From positions 370,395 through 434,394 of the forward strand of contig NZ_JNYY01000009.1 of the NCBI RefSeq assembly GCF_000716785.1: a stretch of DNA of 64,000 nt. Reading direction: 5' to 3'. Origin of the DNA: Amycolatopsis vancoresmycina (GTDB taxonomy: Bacteria > Actinomycetota > Actinomycetes > Mycobacteriales > Pseudonocardiaceae). Shown piece by piece: positions 1 through 8,669 of this stretch (the first letter of the stretch is position 1; each line of letters opens with the position of its first letter). Both the position numbers and the translations under genes were made by a program. The notes under the pieces were generated by a model, which worked only from the letters and a program-made list of their open reading frames with translations, had not been told where the DNA came from and did not search any database.

Positions 1-188
1 TCGACGACGAGCGGCACGGCTTCGACTTCGAGCGGGCGAAGCGCAAGACCACGGCCATCTACGACACCACGAAGGCCGTGTTCGCGCTGGCCGACACCGA
101 CGGCGTGCCCCCGGCGACGGCGGCCGACCGGCTCGCCGAGCGGCGGATGGCGGAGGTCGGGCGGCTGCGGTCCATCATGACCGGGTGA
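1..188 (+). CDS. Leucine/valine-type amino acid dehydrogenase, C-terminal fragment
   Basis: Only the last ~61 codons are inside the window; the reading frame enters at base 3 and ends at TGA 186-188. The segment has the usual tail of the Glu/Leu/Phe/Val dehydrogenase family: GFDFERA, then IYDTT, then DGVPPATAADRLAERRM. Family members deaminate branched-chain amino acids to 2-oxo acids with NAD+ in the cytoplasm. The catalytic and Rossmann regions lie upstream of the window, so substrate (Leu or Val) cannot be decided here. The stop overlaps the GTG start of the next gene by 4 bases (GTGA), so the two are probably co-translated. Confidence 0.8.
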   Translation, partial: DDERHGFDFERAKRKTTAIYDTTKAVFALADTDGVPPATAADRLAERRMAEVGRLRSIMTG

Positions 189-985
189 CCCTGTCCGCGT
201 TCTTCGAAGCGGTGGGCGTGCGAGGTTTCCTGCACGCCCGCCGTCTCGGTACCGCCGATTCGCTGGGGCTGGCCGCCGACTCGCCGGTCGTCCTGGCTTC
301 GGTGGTGAAGGTGCCGCTGGCGTACGAATTCGCCCGGCAGGTCGCGGCCGGCCAGCTGGACCCGGCCGACCGGGTGCACGCGTCGGCGGCGGACCGGCTG
401 GGCGGCACCGGTTCGGCGGGGTTCGCCGACGACGTTTCCTACAGCCTGCGGGACGCGGCGCTGCTGGCGCTGACGGTGTCCGACAACACGGCGGCGGACC
501 TGCTGTTCGACCGCGTCGGCGTGGACAACGTCCGGTCGCTGCTGGCCGAGCTGGGCCTGACGCGGACCACGGTCGTCGGCGCGCCGCGCGACCTGCTGCG
601 GACGATCATCGAGGACACGTCGGCGGGCAGCCCGTTGCGGGCGCTGGATCCCCTGCGGACGTCGGCGACCACGCCCCGCGAGATGACGACGCTGCTCTCG
701 GCGATCTGGGCCGACGACGTGGGCGCACCGGTCCGCGAGTGGATGTCGGCGCAGGTCAGCTGGCACCGGCTGACCGCCGGGTTCCCGCCGGAGGTGGCGG
801 TGGCCGGCAAGACGGGCACGATGCCGGGCATCCGCAACGAAATCGGCGTGGCGACCTACCCGGATGGTGCCGCGTACGCGGTCGCGGTGTTCACGGCCGG
901 TGGGGCGGAAACGTTGCGGCGCCCGGACATCGACCGCGCGATCGGCGCCGCCGCGCGGGCCGCGGTCGGTCAGCTGCGCTCGTAG
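185..985 (+). CDS. Class A beta-lactamase-fold serine hydrolase
   Basis: This is a 266-residue penicillin-recognising serine hydrolase. It carries the three hallmark motifs in order: SVVK (Ser39 nucleophile and Lys42), SDN (99-101) and KTG (209-211). Length fits a class A beta-lactamase or a related transpeptidase-like hydrolase. No signal peptide is visible at the chosen GTG start, which overlaps the previous stop, so the protein is predicted to be cytoplasmic. That is odd for a true beta-lactamase and suggests another amide or ester substrate. A conserved omega-loop ExxxN is not obvious (a weak IIED lies near 141-144), so antibiotic resistance should not be assumed. The 3' end overlaps the convergent LysR gene by 16 bases. 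Confidence 0.75.
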   Translation: MTLSAFFEAVGVRGFLHARRLGTADSLGLAADSPVVLASVVKVPLAYEFARQVAAGQLDPADRVHASAADRLGGTGSAGFADDVSYSLRDAALLALTVSDNTAADLLFDRVGVDNVRSLLAELGLTRTTVVGAPRDLLRTIIEDTSAGSPLRALDPLRTSATTPREMTTLLSAIWADDVGAPVREWMSAQVSWHRLTAGFPPEVAVAGKTGTMPGIRNEIGVATYPDGAAYAVAVFTAGGAETLRRPDIDRAIGAAARAAVGQLRS

Positions 986-1914
986 AACACGTCCCACGGC
1001 CGGGGTCCCGGCGCAGGCGGGACCAGGCGCGAGACACCGTCGTCCCCGAGGACCGTGGCCGCGAGCCGGGCGAGGGTGGCCGCCTGCGGGTGCGGGCTGG
1101 CTGCGGGCCACGCGAAGGCCATCCGCGTCCGCAGCACCTCGCCGTCGAGCGGCCGCCACACCACCCGCGGTTCCTTGCGGGCCGCGGGCTCGAACGCCAC
1201 GCCGTGGCCGGCCAGGACCAGGCCGAGCACGAACTCGGGGTTGCGGGCGTGCCGGATCGCGGCCGGCCGGAAGCCGTGCTCCCAGCAGGTGCGCAGCAGG
1301 GCGTCGTAGCTGCCCGGCGCGGCCGCGCGCGGGGCGTGCACCAGCCCTTCCCCGGCCAGGTCGGCGAGGGCGAGCCCGGCGCGGCGGGCCAGCGGCGAGT
1401 CGCGGGGGAGCACCACGCCCAGCGGGGTGTCGACGACCGGGCCGAGCTCGAGCCCGACCACGTCCACCGGCAGCTGCAGGAGTCCCGCGTCCAGGGACCG
1501 GTCGGCCAGCAGGCGCGTCTGCTCGGCGGTGGTGAGTTCCTGCAGGTCCAGCCGTACGGCCGGGCATTCGTCGGCGAACGCCGTCAGGATCGCGGCCAGC
1601 ACCCGGCCGGGCACCTCCGGCGGGACGCCCGCGCGAAGGGCGTCCGTCTCGCCGCGTTCGGCCTTCGCGACGAGCGTCGTCATGCGGTCCCACCGGGAGA
1701 GCAGGTCACGCGCTTCGGCACGGAGGATTTCGCCGGCTTCGGTGAGCGTGACGCGACGGCCGCGTTCGAACAGCGTCGCGTGCAGCTCGGCTTCGAGCCG
1801 CTTGATGCGCTGGCTCAGCGGCGGCTGCGCGATCCCGAGCCGTTCGGCGGCCCGCCCGAAGTGCAGTTCTTCGGCGACGACGAGGAAGTACCGCAGCGAG
1901 CGAAGGTGGTCCAC
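970..1914 (-). CDS. LysR-family transcriptional regulator
   Basis: The protein has 314 residues with the N-terminal winged HTH of LysR regulators (AAERLGIAQPPLSQRIKRLE, about residues 22-41), followed by a two-lobed periplasmic-binding-like effector domain from about residue 90. LysR proteins bind DNA as tetramers and usually control a divergent neighbour, here the exported hydrolase 84 bases away. The GTG start is preceded by TATCGT six bases upstream and by no Shine-Dalgarno sequence, so the transcript may be leaderless. The effector is unknown. Confidence 0.85.
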   Translation of the reverse strand: MDHLRSLRYFLVVAEELHFGRAAERLGIAQPPLSQRIKRLEAELHATLFERGRRVTLTEAGEILRAEARDLLSRWDRMTTLVAKAERGETDALRAGVPPEVPGRVLAAILTAFADECPAVRLDLQELTTAEQTRLLADRSLDAGLLQLPVDVVGLELGPVVDTPLGVVLPRDSPLARRAGLALADLAGEGLVHAPRAAAPGSYDALLRTCWEHGFRPAAIRHARNPEFVLGLVLAGHGVAFEPAARKEPRVVWRPLDGEVLRTRMAFAWPAASPHPQAATLARLAATVLGDDGVSRLVPPAPGPRPWDVFYERS

Positions 1915-1920
1915 GCTGCG

Positions 1921-1926
1921 ACGATA
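1921..1926 (-). promoter_or_regulatory. Candidate -10 element of leaderless LysR gene
   Basis: TATCGT (minus strand) ends 6 bases before the GTG start of the LysR gene. This spacing puts the transcription start at or next to the start codon. No good -35 was identified. Confidence 0.5.
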
Positions 1927-1997
1927 GCCGTTTGCCTATTGCCATGCCGCCTTCGCGATCTTGGACAACCGCCCGTTCGCCGTGGTCGGGTGACGCC

Positions 1998-2924
1998 ATG
2001 GAGACAGGAATCAGCAGGCGCGGCCTGTTCGGAGCGGGTGCGGCGGCCGCGGCGATCCTCGCGGGCGCACCGGCGACCGCCCGCGCGGCTTCGGGACTGA
2101 CGTTGCGCTGGTGGGGAAACAACGGCTGGGAGGTCCGCATCGGGCCGAAGACGATCCTGATCGACCCGTGGCCGACCCGGTTCAAGACGGGCACGTACAC
2201 CTCGGCGGGCGCGGACCCCCGCACCCCGCTCTCGGTGAACCGCGAGCTGATCGACGGCTACCTCGACCGCGGTCTCCTGCGGGCGGACCACATCCTGGTG
2301 ACCCACGGCCACTACGACCACCTGACGGACGTCCCGTACCTGGCCCAACGCACGGGAGCGACGGTGCTCGGCACCGAGACGCATTTGAGTCTCATGGCCG
2401 CGCTGGGCGCCCCGGAGGACCAGCTGGCGATCGCCACGGGCGGCGAGGACCTGACGTTCGACGGCTACTCGATCCGGGTCCTGCGCGCCCTGCACTCGGC
2501 GACGGGCACCCGCGCCAGGGTGGCGTTCCCCGGAACCCGCACGCTGTCCCGCCGCGACCGGCCGCGGGTGATCGCGGACCTGCTGGAGGGCGGCACGCTG
2601 GCGTACCAGGTGTCCGGCGGCGGGGCGAGCGTGCTGGACTTCGGGGGTTCGAACTACGTGGAGTCCGAGCTGGCGGGCCTGCGGCCGGACGTGGTGCTGG
2701 TGCCCCCGGGCGGGGCGAAGGTGACGGAGTACGTGCCGAGGCTCCTGCGGGCCCTGGGAAACCCGCGGTACGTGGCGGCGACGCATTGGGACGACTTCGA
2801 TCTGCCGCTGGGCCGGGCACACGACCCGAACGGGGGGTTGGAGGTGCTGCGCAAGGCCGTGGCGGCGGCGAGCCCGGGGAGCGAGTTCGTGGTGCTCGAC
2901 CACCTCGGGGAGTTCACGCCCTGA
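1998..2924 (+). CDS. Tat-exported metallo-beta-lactamase-fold hydrolase
   Basis: The 308-residue protein starts at ATG 1998 rather than an upstream in-frame ATG, because this gives a proper twin-arginine signal: SRRGLFGAG followed by an alanine-rich hydrophobic stretch and a cleavage region near ARAASG. After the signal comes an MBL fold with HGHYDH as the metal-binding motif, then an Asp-containing strand and a late His (ATHWDDF). Family members are Zn-dependent hydrolases or lactonase-like enzymes. Tat export means it would fold with its metals in the cytoplasm before secretion. The substrate is unknown. It is divergent from the LysR gene and is followed by a strong hairpin. Confidence 0.8.
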   Translation: METGISRRGLFGAGAAAAAILAGAPATARAASGLTLRWWGNNGWEVRIGPKTILIDPWPTRFKTGTYTSAGADPRTPLSVNRELIDGYLDRGLLRADHILVTHGHYDHLTDVPYLAQRTGATVLGTETHLSLMAALGAPEDQLAIATGGEDLTFDGYSIRVLRALHSATGTRARVAFPGTRTLSRRDRPRVIADLLEGGTLAYQVSGGGASVLDFGGSNYVESELAGLRPDVVLVPPGGAKVTEYVPRLLRALGNPRYVAATHWDDFDLPLGRAHDPNGGLEVLRKAVAAASPGSEFVVLDHLGEFTP

Positions 2925-2932
2925 AACCGGGG

Positions 2933-2960
2933 AGGCCCCCACCGCTCGCGATGGGGGCCT
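2933..2960 (+). terminator. Hairpin terminator after the MBL-fold gene
   Basis: A perfect 9-bp stem (AGGCCCCCA / TGGGGGCCT) with a 10-base loop starts 9 bases after the stop codon. A short T-containing tail follows. It lies between convergent genes and may serve both strands. Confidence 0.7.
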
Positions 2961-2965
2961 TCGCC

Positions 2966-3151
2966 TCAGCCGCTCTTGCGGCGGAACGTCCTCTTGTTGG
3001 CCGCCGGGCCGTGGGCGTGCTGGTTCTTGCCGCCGCCGTTCTCGTGGGATGCTCCCGAGCGGGCGTGCGCCTGCTTGCGCTCCAGTGCCTCGCGGAACTT
3101 GCGCTTGACGTCGTCCTCCTCGCCGCTGGGCGACGGGTTCGGTTCACTCAT
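2966..3151 (-). CDS. DUF5302 small basic protein
   Basis: This 61-residue hydrophilic protein begins MSEPNPSPSGEEDD and ends with a Lys/Arg-rich tail (ANKRTFRRKSG). It resembles DUF5302, a small actinobacterial family of unknown function. The ATG is chosen because GGAGGT sits 5-6 bases upstream; a longer frame upstream has no such site. There are no membrane segments. Charge distribution (acidic start, amphipathic KRKFREALERKQ helix, basic end) suggests a nucleic-acid or protein contact, which is inference only. Confidence 0.7.
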   Translation of the reverse strand: MSEPNPSPSGEEDDVKRKFREALERKQAHARSGASHENGGGKNQHAHGPAANKRTFRRKSG

Positions 3152-3233
3152 GCTTACCTCCGAAAACGACGACGTGTGACCGCTCCAGCCTGGCACCACT
3201 CGCATCCCTTGGCGAGCCGATTTCCGTCACCCT

Positions 3234-4190
3234 TCAGCGTTTGGGCGACGGCACCCCGCCGAACTGCACCGACTTGCGGGTCAGCGGCCTGCCGCAGTGG
3301 TCGCACAGGAGCATCGGGCGCAGGCGCTCGCCGCACTCCACGTGGTGGAGCGTGATGTCCGGCTCCTGGCCCGCCACCTCGAACCCGCGCGACCACTCCG
3401 CGATGAACGCCAGCGCCGGGAAGAACGCCAGGCCCTTCGCCGTCAGCCGGTAGGCGCGCGCGTCCGTGCGCGTGGCCGCCGTGCCCGTGCGCAGGACGCC
3501 CACCTCGACCAGCTTGCTCAGGCGGGCCGACAGCACGCTCGGCCCGATGCCCAGCTCGCGCTCGAACTCCGAGAAGTGGTGGCAGCCCAGCAGTGCCGAC
3601 ACCAGCAGGCCGGTCGACCACCGGTCGCCGAGCAGCTCCATCGTGTCCGGGAAGAACATCAGCGGGTCGCCGGCCAGCGAATCCGCGTCCTTGCGGCGGA
3701 AGCGCTTGGACGCCGTCGCCGCCGCGACCCCCGTGCTGTCCAGCCGTTCTGCGCGCACGTCCCGCGCGTCGACCCGGCGGCCGCAGGCCGCGCAGCCCAG
3801 CGGCGCTGATGTAGCCAGCTCGCAGTCGAGGTGGATCAGCGTCGGCAGCACCTCGCGGCGGCCTTCGACCCACTCGCGCTCCCAGGCCCAGATCGAAATC
3901 AGCAGCGGCCACAGCTCGAGCCCGCGCTCGGTGAGCCGGTACTCGTGCCGCGTGCGGCGGGCGTCCCGGTACGGCACGCGGGTGAGCATGCCCGCTTCCA
4001 CCATGTCCCGCAGGCGTCCCGACAACGCCGTCGGCGAAATGCCCAGCCGCAGCCGCAGCTCCTCGTAGCGGCGGAACCGCAGGAACAGGCTCTGCAGGAT
4101 GAGCAGCGTCCACTGGTCGCCGACCAGCTCGAGCGCCCGGCGGAGCGGATCGCCCGCCGGCCGGATGCGCTGTGCAGTCGCCTCGACCAC
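3234..4190 (-). CDS. Tandem HxlR-family regulator
   Basis: A 318-residue protein made of two HxlR winged-helix domains. Domain 1 is residues ~10-110 (LELVGDQWTLLILQSLF then ISPTALSGRLRDMVEAG). Domain 2 is ~185-270 (MELLGDRWSTGLLVSALL then IGPSVLSARLSKLVEVG). Each domain is followed by a CxxC pair (CAACG, CDHCG) that could bind zinc. Ordinary HxlR proteins have one domain and dimerise; this fusion would act as a built-in dimer. It is divergent from the oxygenase-led operon and is its likely regulator. The GTG start has GGGGGAAG five bases upstream. Many HxlR members sense quinones, aldehydes or redox state, which would suit an oxygenase pathway. Confidence 0.85.
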   Translation of the reverse strand: MVEATAQRIRPAGDPLRRALELVGDQWTLLILQSLFLRFRRYEELRLRLGISPTALSGRLRDMVEAGMLTRVPYRDARRTRHEYRLTERGLELWPLLISIWAWEREWVEGRREVLPTLIHLDCELATSAPLGCAACGRRVDARDVRAERLDSTGVAAATASKRFRRKDADSLAGDPLMFFPDTMELLGDRWSTGLLVSALLGCHHFSEFERELGIGPSVLSARLSKLVEVGVLRTGTAATRTDARAYRLTAKGLAFFPALAFIAEWSRGFEVAGQEPDITLHHVECGERLRPMLLCDHCGRPLTRKSVQFGGVPSPKR

Positions 4191-4233
4191 GTCTTCCCCC
4201 TTGTTACTTCGCCTCCCGAGGGTAGCACCTGAC

Positions 4234-4278
4234 TACACCAAAAGAAGCCTATTGACAGCTGGGTACACAAATCATAGT
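4234..4278 (+). promoter_or_regulatory. Promoter and possible operator of the oxygenase operon
   Basis: A consensus TTGACA lies at 4252-4257 and a CATAGT-like -10 at 4273-4278 (15-base spacer, slightly short). Two near-identical copies of TACACMAA (near 4235 and 4264) flank the -35 and form a direct repeat, a plausible two-site operator for a two-domain regulator. This is the most AT-rich stretch of the divergent gap. Confidence 0.5.
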
Positions 4279-4316
4279 CTCGTCTCCATCAGCCCGCGCA
4301 GCCAGGGAGCAGCCCG

Positions 4317-5789
4317 ATGACCAGCACCTCCGAACAGCCGCTGATGGTGGCCCGGACGGCGGACACCGGCGAGGCCAACCCGTACCTGCTGGGCGTCTAC
4401 GCCCCGGTCGGCACCGAGATCGACGCCGAAGACCTGCAGGTCATCGGCGAAATCCCGCAGGACCTCAACGGCGTCTACCTGCGCAACGGCCCGAACCCGC
4501 GGTTCGCCCCGGAAGGCCGCTACCACTGGTTCGACGGCGACGGCATGATCCACGCCGTCCACCTGGAGAACGGCAAGGCCCGCTACCGCAACCGCTGGGT
4601 CCGCACGAAGGCCTTCGAGGCCGAGTCCGCGGCCGGCAAGGCGCTCTGGACCGGCGTCATGGAGAACCCGAAGGACAACCCCTTCGGCAACTCGCACGGC
4701 CTGGGCCTCAAGGACAACGCCAACACCGACGTCGTCTTCCACCGCGGCCGCATCCTCGCCACCTGGTACCTGTGCGGCTCGCCGTACGCGGTCGACCCGC
4801 TCTCGCTGGAGACCCTCGGCGCCGACGACTTCCTCGGCACGCTGGCCGGCGACATGATGGCCCACCCGAAGGTCGACGAGACCACCGGCGAGCTGTTCTG
4901 GTTCGACTACGGCCCGCGCCCGCCGTACCTGCGCTACGGCGTGATCAGCGCGGACGGCCGGGTCGTGCGCACCACCGACATCGAGCTGCCCGGCCCGCGC
5001 CTGCCGCACGACATGGCCATCACCGAGCACTACGCGGTGCTGATGGACCTGCCGCTGGTCCAGGACCTGGCGGCGGCGCGGCAGGGCCGCCACAAGCTGC
5101 ACTTCGACCGCTCGCTGCCGAGCCGCTTCGGCGTCCTGCCACGCTACGGAGACGGTAGCCAGATCCGGTGGTTCGAAGCGAGCCCGTGCTACATCTACCA
5201 CGTCGTCAACGCCTGGGAAGAGGGCGGCGAAGTCGTCCTGGACGTCTGCCGCGTGCAGCGCCCGCAGCCGCGCGCCGACGCGCACACGCCGCTCGCCAAG
5301 ATGCTGTCTTATCTGCGGCTGGACGCCCAGCTGCACCGCTACCGCTTCGACCTGCGGACCGGTGCGTGCCGCGAAACCCCGCTCGACGACGACAACACCG
5401 AGTTCCCCACCGTCGACTCCCGCGGGGTCGGCCGGGCGAACCGGTACTCCTACGCGGTGCACATCTCGCCCGAGTCGACGCTGAAGTTCGACGGGCTGGT
5501 GCGCCACGACAATCTTGCCGGCGCCAAGACCGAATACCGGTTCGGTCCCGGCCGGTGGGGCAGTGAGGCTCCGTTCGCACCCCGCGAAGGAGCAGCCGCC
5601 GATTCGGCGGACGGTTATCTGGTGACGTTCGTGCAGGACGAGCGCGAGGGACGCTCGGAACTGGACATCCTCGACGCCGCCGATCTCGCTGCCGGACCCG
5701 TGGCCAGGGTCCTGTTGCCCCAGCGGGTCCCGCTCGGTTTTCACGCGACCTGGGTCCGGGCGGACCAGCTGGAAAACCTCCGTTCATGA
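4317..5789 (+). CDS. Carotenoid-oxygenase-family (RPE65/lignostilbene-type) dioxygenase
   Basis: A 490-residue seven-bladed-propeller Fe(II) oxygenase. The four iron-binding histidines are seen at His183 (MAHPK), His231 (LPHDM), His295 (IYHVVNAW) and His476 (GFHATW). N-terminal landmarks include YLRNGPNPRF and HWFDGDGMIH. Family enzymes cleave an alkene double bond with O2, giving two carbonyls; substrates range from carotenoids to stilbenes and isoeugenol. There is no signal peptide. It is first of five overlapping genes that include an acyl-CoA ligase and thiolase, so the cleavage product is probably oxidised and degraded. No carotenoid biosynthesis gene is nearby, which argues for a phenylpropenoid or apocarotenoid-like growth substrate. 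Confidence 0.85.
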   Translation: MTSTSEQPLMVARTADTGEANPYLLGVYAPVGTEIDAEDLQVIGEIPQDLNGVYLRNGPNPRFAPEGRYHWFDGDGMIHAVHLENGKARYRNRWVRTKAFEAESAAGKALWTGVMENPKDNPFGNSHGLGLKDNANTDVVFHRGRILATWYLCGSPYAVDPLSLETLGADDFLGTLAGDMMAHPKVDETTGELFWFDYGPRPPYLRYGVISADGRVVRTTDIELPGPRLPHDMAITEHYAVLMDLPLVQDLAAARQGRHKLHFDRSLPSRFGVLPRYGDGSQIRWFEASPCYIYHVVNAWEEGGEVVLDVCRVQRPQPRADAHTPLAKMLSYLRLDAQLHRYRFDLRTGACRETPLDDDNTEFPTVDSRGVGRANRYSYAVHISPESTLKFDGLVRHDNLAGAKTEYRFGPGRWGSEAPFAPREGAAADSADGYLVTFVQDEREGRSELDILDAADLAAGPVARVLLPQRVPLGFHATWVRADQLENLRS

Positions 5790-7477
5790 GATGCCATCGA
5801 GAGGGTCGCGCCCGGGACTTCCGGACGCGGGGATGGTGGAGTGCGGAGACGATCGACCAGCTCGTCAAGGAGCGGGTCAGTGCCGACCCGGAGGGTCTCG
5901 CGCTGGTCGATCCACCGAACACCACCGCACTGGTCGGACGCGACCCGGTGCGGTGGACCTGGAACCGGCTCGACGAACGCGTCGACGTCCTGGCCGCGTT
6001 CCTGCTCGCCAGAGGGGTGCGAGCAGGCGACGTCGTGGCCGTGCAGCTGCCGAACTGCTCGGCCCTGGTCCAGGCGTTCCTCGCGATCGTGCGGATCGGC
6101 GCGATCGTCACCCCGTTCCCGGTCTCCTACCGGGAGCACGAACTCGGCCCGATGTGCCGGCGCACCGGTGCCGTCGGGGTGGTGACCGCATCCAGATACG
6201 GCGAGCACGAGCTCGCCGGGGCGGCCCTTGGGCTATCCGGCGCTGCGGCGCCTTCGGTCCGGTTCGTCGTCGCCTCGGGGGACGACGAACCGGCCGGCGC
6301 CCTGGCCTGGCCCGAAACCCCACTGTCCGAAGCGGACCGATCCACTTTGGACTCGCAGCTGACCGGAGCCGACGTCAACGACTGCGTGACGATCTGCTGG
6401 ACGTCCGGCACCGAAGCCGAGCCGAAGGCGGTCCCGCGCTGCCACGGCGACTGGCTCGCGACCGCGCGCGGCTGCGTCCAGGCCGCGGGCATCACCCGCG
6501 ACGACGTCCTGCTCTCGCCGTTCCCGATGACGAACATGGCCGGCATCGGCGGCATGTTCCTGCCGTGGCTGCTGACCGGCGCCGTGTTCGTCCCGCACCA
6601 CCCGTTCGACCTGCCGGTGTTCCTCGGCCAGCTCGCCGCCGAACGCGTGACGTACACGCTCGCGCCACCGGCGCTGCTGACCATGTTGCTGCACAACGAA
6701 AAGATCCTGTCCGGAGTGGACCTTTCGGCGCTGCGGAAGATCGGCTCCGGCTCGGCCCCGCTCTCGCCGTGGCTCGTGCGCACCTGGGCCGAGCGGTACG
6801 GCATCGACATCATCAACTTCTTCGGCTCGAACGAGGGCACCGCGCTGCTGTCGGGCCCGGTGGACATCCCGGACCCGGACCAGCGCGCGAGCTACTTCCC
6901 GAACTACGCCTCGGACGTCACCTGGTCGACCCCGGTCGCCGGGTGGACGTCGGTGCGGCTGCACGACCCGGTCACCGGCGAGCACGTGACCGAACCCGGG
7001 CGCCCCGGCGAGCTGCACATCGCCGGGCCGACGGTGTTCGCCGGGTACCTCACGGAGGTGGGAGAGCCGCTGGACACGGCGTCCTTCGACGACGACGGCC
7101 ACTTCCGCACCGGCGACGTCTTCGAGATCGCGGGCGAGCACGGGCAGTTCCTGCGGTACGTCGACCGGATGAAGGACCTCGTCATCCGCGGCGGCATGAA
7201 CATCTCGCCCGCCGAAGTCGAGGGCCTGCTGGCCGGGCACCCGGACGTCGCCGACGTCGGCGTGATCGGCGTGCCCGACGAGGTCATGGGGGAGCGGGTG
7301 TGCGCGGTCGTCGTGCCGGGCGCGCGCAAGCCGACCCTGGACGAGCTGGTCGCGTACCTGCGCGAAAAGCAGGTGGCCGCGTTCAAGCTGCCGGAACGGC
7401 TCGAATACGCCGACGCCTTGCCCCGCAACCCGGTGGGGAAGATCCTGAAGCGGCAGCTGCGGGAGAGCCTGGAGTGA
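5786..7477 (+). CDS. Acyl-CoA ligase (ANL superfamily)
   Basis: A 563-residue adenylate-forming enzyme that would activate a carboxylic acid with ATP and CoA. Visible core motifs: WTSGTEAEPKAV (P-loop-like A3), FFGSNEGTA (A5), GDVFE (A7), DRMKDLVIRGGMNISPAEVE (A8) and the catalytic-lysine tail PRNPVGKILK (A10). The ATG overlaps the oxygenase stop as ATGA, indicating translational coupling. The first ~15 residues are not typical, and a later start is possible. It probably activates the acid obtained after oxygenase cleavage. The exact acid is not predictable from sequence. Confidence 0.85.
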   Translation: MRCHREGRARDFRTRGWWSAETIDQLVKERVSADPEGLALVDPPNTTALVGRDPVRWTWNRLDERVDVLAAFLLARGVRAGDVVAVQLPNCSALVQAFLAIVRIGAIVTPFPVSYREHELGPMCRRTGAVGVVTASRYGEHELAGAALGLSGAAAPSVRFVVASGDDEPAGALAWPETPLSEADRSTLDSQLTGADVNDCVTICWTSGTEAEPKAVPRCHGDWLATARGCVQAAGITRDDVLLSPFPMTNMAGIGGMFLPWLLTGAVFVPHHPFDLPVFLGQLAAERVTYTLAPPALLTMLLHNEKILSGVDLSALRKIGSGSAPLSPWLVRTWAERYGIDIINFFGSNEGTALLSGPVDIPDPDQRASYFPNYASDVTWSTPVAGWTSVRLHDPVTGEHVTEPGRPGELHIAGPTVFAGYLTEVGEPLDTASFDDDGHFRTGDVFEIAGEHGQFLRYVDRMKDLVIRGGMNISPAEVEGLLAGHPDVADVGVIGVPDEVMGERVCAVVVPGARKPTLDELVAYLREKQVAAFKLPERLEYADALPRNPVGKILKRQLRESLE

Positions 7478-7481
7478 CGTC

Positions 7482-8669
7482 ATGACGGTGTTCGTGCTCG
7501 GCGGGGCGCAGACCGACTTCGCGCGCAACTTCACGAAGGAAGGGCGCGGGCTCCTCGAGCTGTTCGCGGAAGTGGTGCCCGCGGCCCTCGCGGACGCCGG
7601 TGTCTCGGCCGAAGACGTCGAAGTCGCGCACGTCGGCAACCTCGCCGCCGAGCTGTTCACCGGCCAGGCCCAGCTCGGCGGGCTGCTGGTGGCGGCGGTC
7701 CCGGAGCTGGACGGCCTGCCGTCGACCCGGCACGAAGCCGCGTGCGCGTCCGGCAGCACCGCCGTCCTCGCCGCCTGCGCGGACATCGAAGCGGGCCGCT
7801 ACGACGTGGCGCTGGTCGTCGGCGTCGAGCTGATGCGCAACGTCGACGGGCAGCGCGCCGCCGAGCACCTCGGGTCCGCCGCCTGGGCCGGGCACGAGGC
7901 CGTCGCCGCGAAGTTCCCGTGGCCCGCGCTGTTCGCCGACGTCGCGTCCGCCTACGACCGGCGGTACGGCCTCGACCCGGAGCACCTCGGGCAGGTCGCT
8001 TCGCACGCGTTCGACCGGGCGGCGCTGAACCCACTGGCCCAGGCCCGCGACTGGCGGTTCCCGGCGGGCGCGTTCGGTCCCGACGACGAGCTCAACCCCG
8101 TCATCGAGGGCCGCCTGCGCAAGCAGGACTGCGGCCGGATCACCGACGGCGCCGCGGCGGTCCTGCTGGCCTCGCCCGCGTTCGCCGGACGGCTCGGCGG
8201 CGGGTTCCCGCGCATCGCGGGCTTCGGGCACCGCACCGCGCACATCGGCCTCGCGCCCAAGATCGCTCCCGATGGCGAGTACCTGTTCCCGCACCTGCGC
8301 GGCGCCGTCACCGACGCCTACCGGCGAGCGGGCGTGCCCGGCCCCGGCGCGCTCGACGTCGTCGAGCTGCACGACTGCTTCACCATCACCGGCCTGGTCG
8401 CGCTGGAGCACCTCGGCGCGGCCCCGCCCGGCGAGGGTGGCCGGTTCATCGCCGAGGGCGGGCTCGGCACGGCCGGCATCAACCCGGGTGGCGGCCTGCT
8501 CGGCCTCGGCCACCCGGTCGGCGCGACCGGCGTCCGGATGCTGCGCGACGCCGCCCGGCAGGTGACCGGCACGGCGGGCGAAACGCAGGTCGAGGGCGCG
8601 CGGACGGCGTTGACGCTGAACGTCGGCGGCTCGTTCACCACGGTCGTCACGATGGTGGTCGCCGCATGA
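7482..8669 (+). CDS. SCP2-type thiolase
   Basis: A 395-residue thiolase-fold protein. The nucleophile Cys88 is in EAACASGS; HDCF and GHPVGATG supply the two conserved His motifs. The usual second catalytic Cys near the C-terminus is replaced by the LNVGGSF element, as in SCP2/SCPx-type thiolases, which act on bulky or branched 3-oxoacyl-CoA. No DUF35/OB-fold partner gene adjoins it, although these thiolases often have one. The gene starts 4 bases after the ligase stop. Role inferred: thiolytic shortening of the acyl-CoA made by the upstream ligase. Confidence 0.85.
   Translation: MTVFVLGGAQTDFARNFTKEGRGLLELFAEVVPAALADAGVSAEDVEVAHVGNLAAELFTGQAQLGGLLVAAVPELDGLPSTRHEAACASGSTAVLAACADIEAGRYDVALVVGVELMRNVDGQRAAEHLGSAAWAGHEAVAAKFPWPALFADVASAYDRRYGLDPEHLGQVASHAFDRAALNPLAQARDWRFPAGAFGPDDELNPVIEGRLRKQDCGRITDGAAAVLLASPAFAGRLGGGFPRIAGFGHRTAHIGLAPKIAPDGEYLFPHLRGAVTDAYRRAGVPGPGALDVVELHDCFTITGLVALEHLGAAPPGEGGRFIAEGGLGTAGINPGGGLLGLGHPVGATGVRMLRDAARQVTGTAGETQVEGARTALTLNVGGSFTTVVTMVVAA

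Noticed and set aside
185..985. Antibiotic resistance beta-lactamase
   Set aside because: Lacks an export signal and a clear omega-loop Glu motif, so resistance cannot be claimed from fold motifs alone.
59..1693. 544-codon minus-strand frame at the window start
   Set aside because: It has Arg/Pro/Gly-rich composition without motifs and covers the beta-lactamase-fold and LysR genes in other frames.
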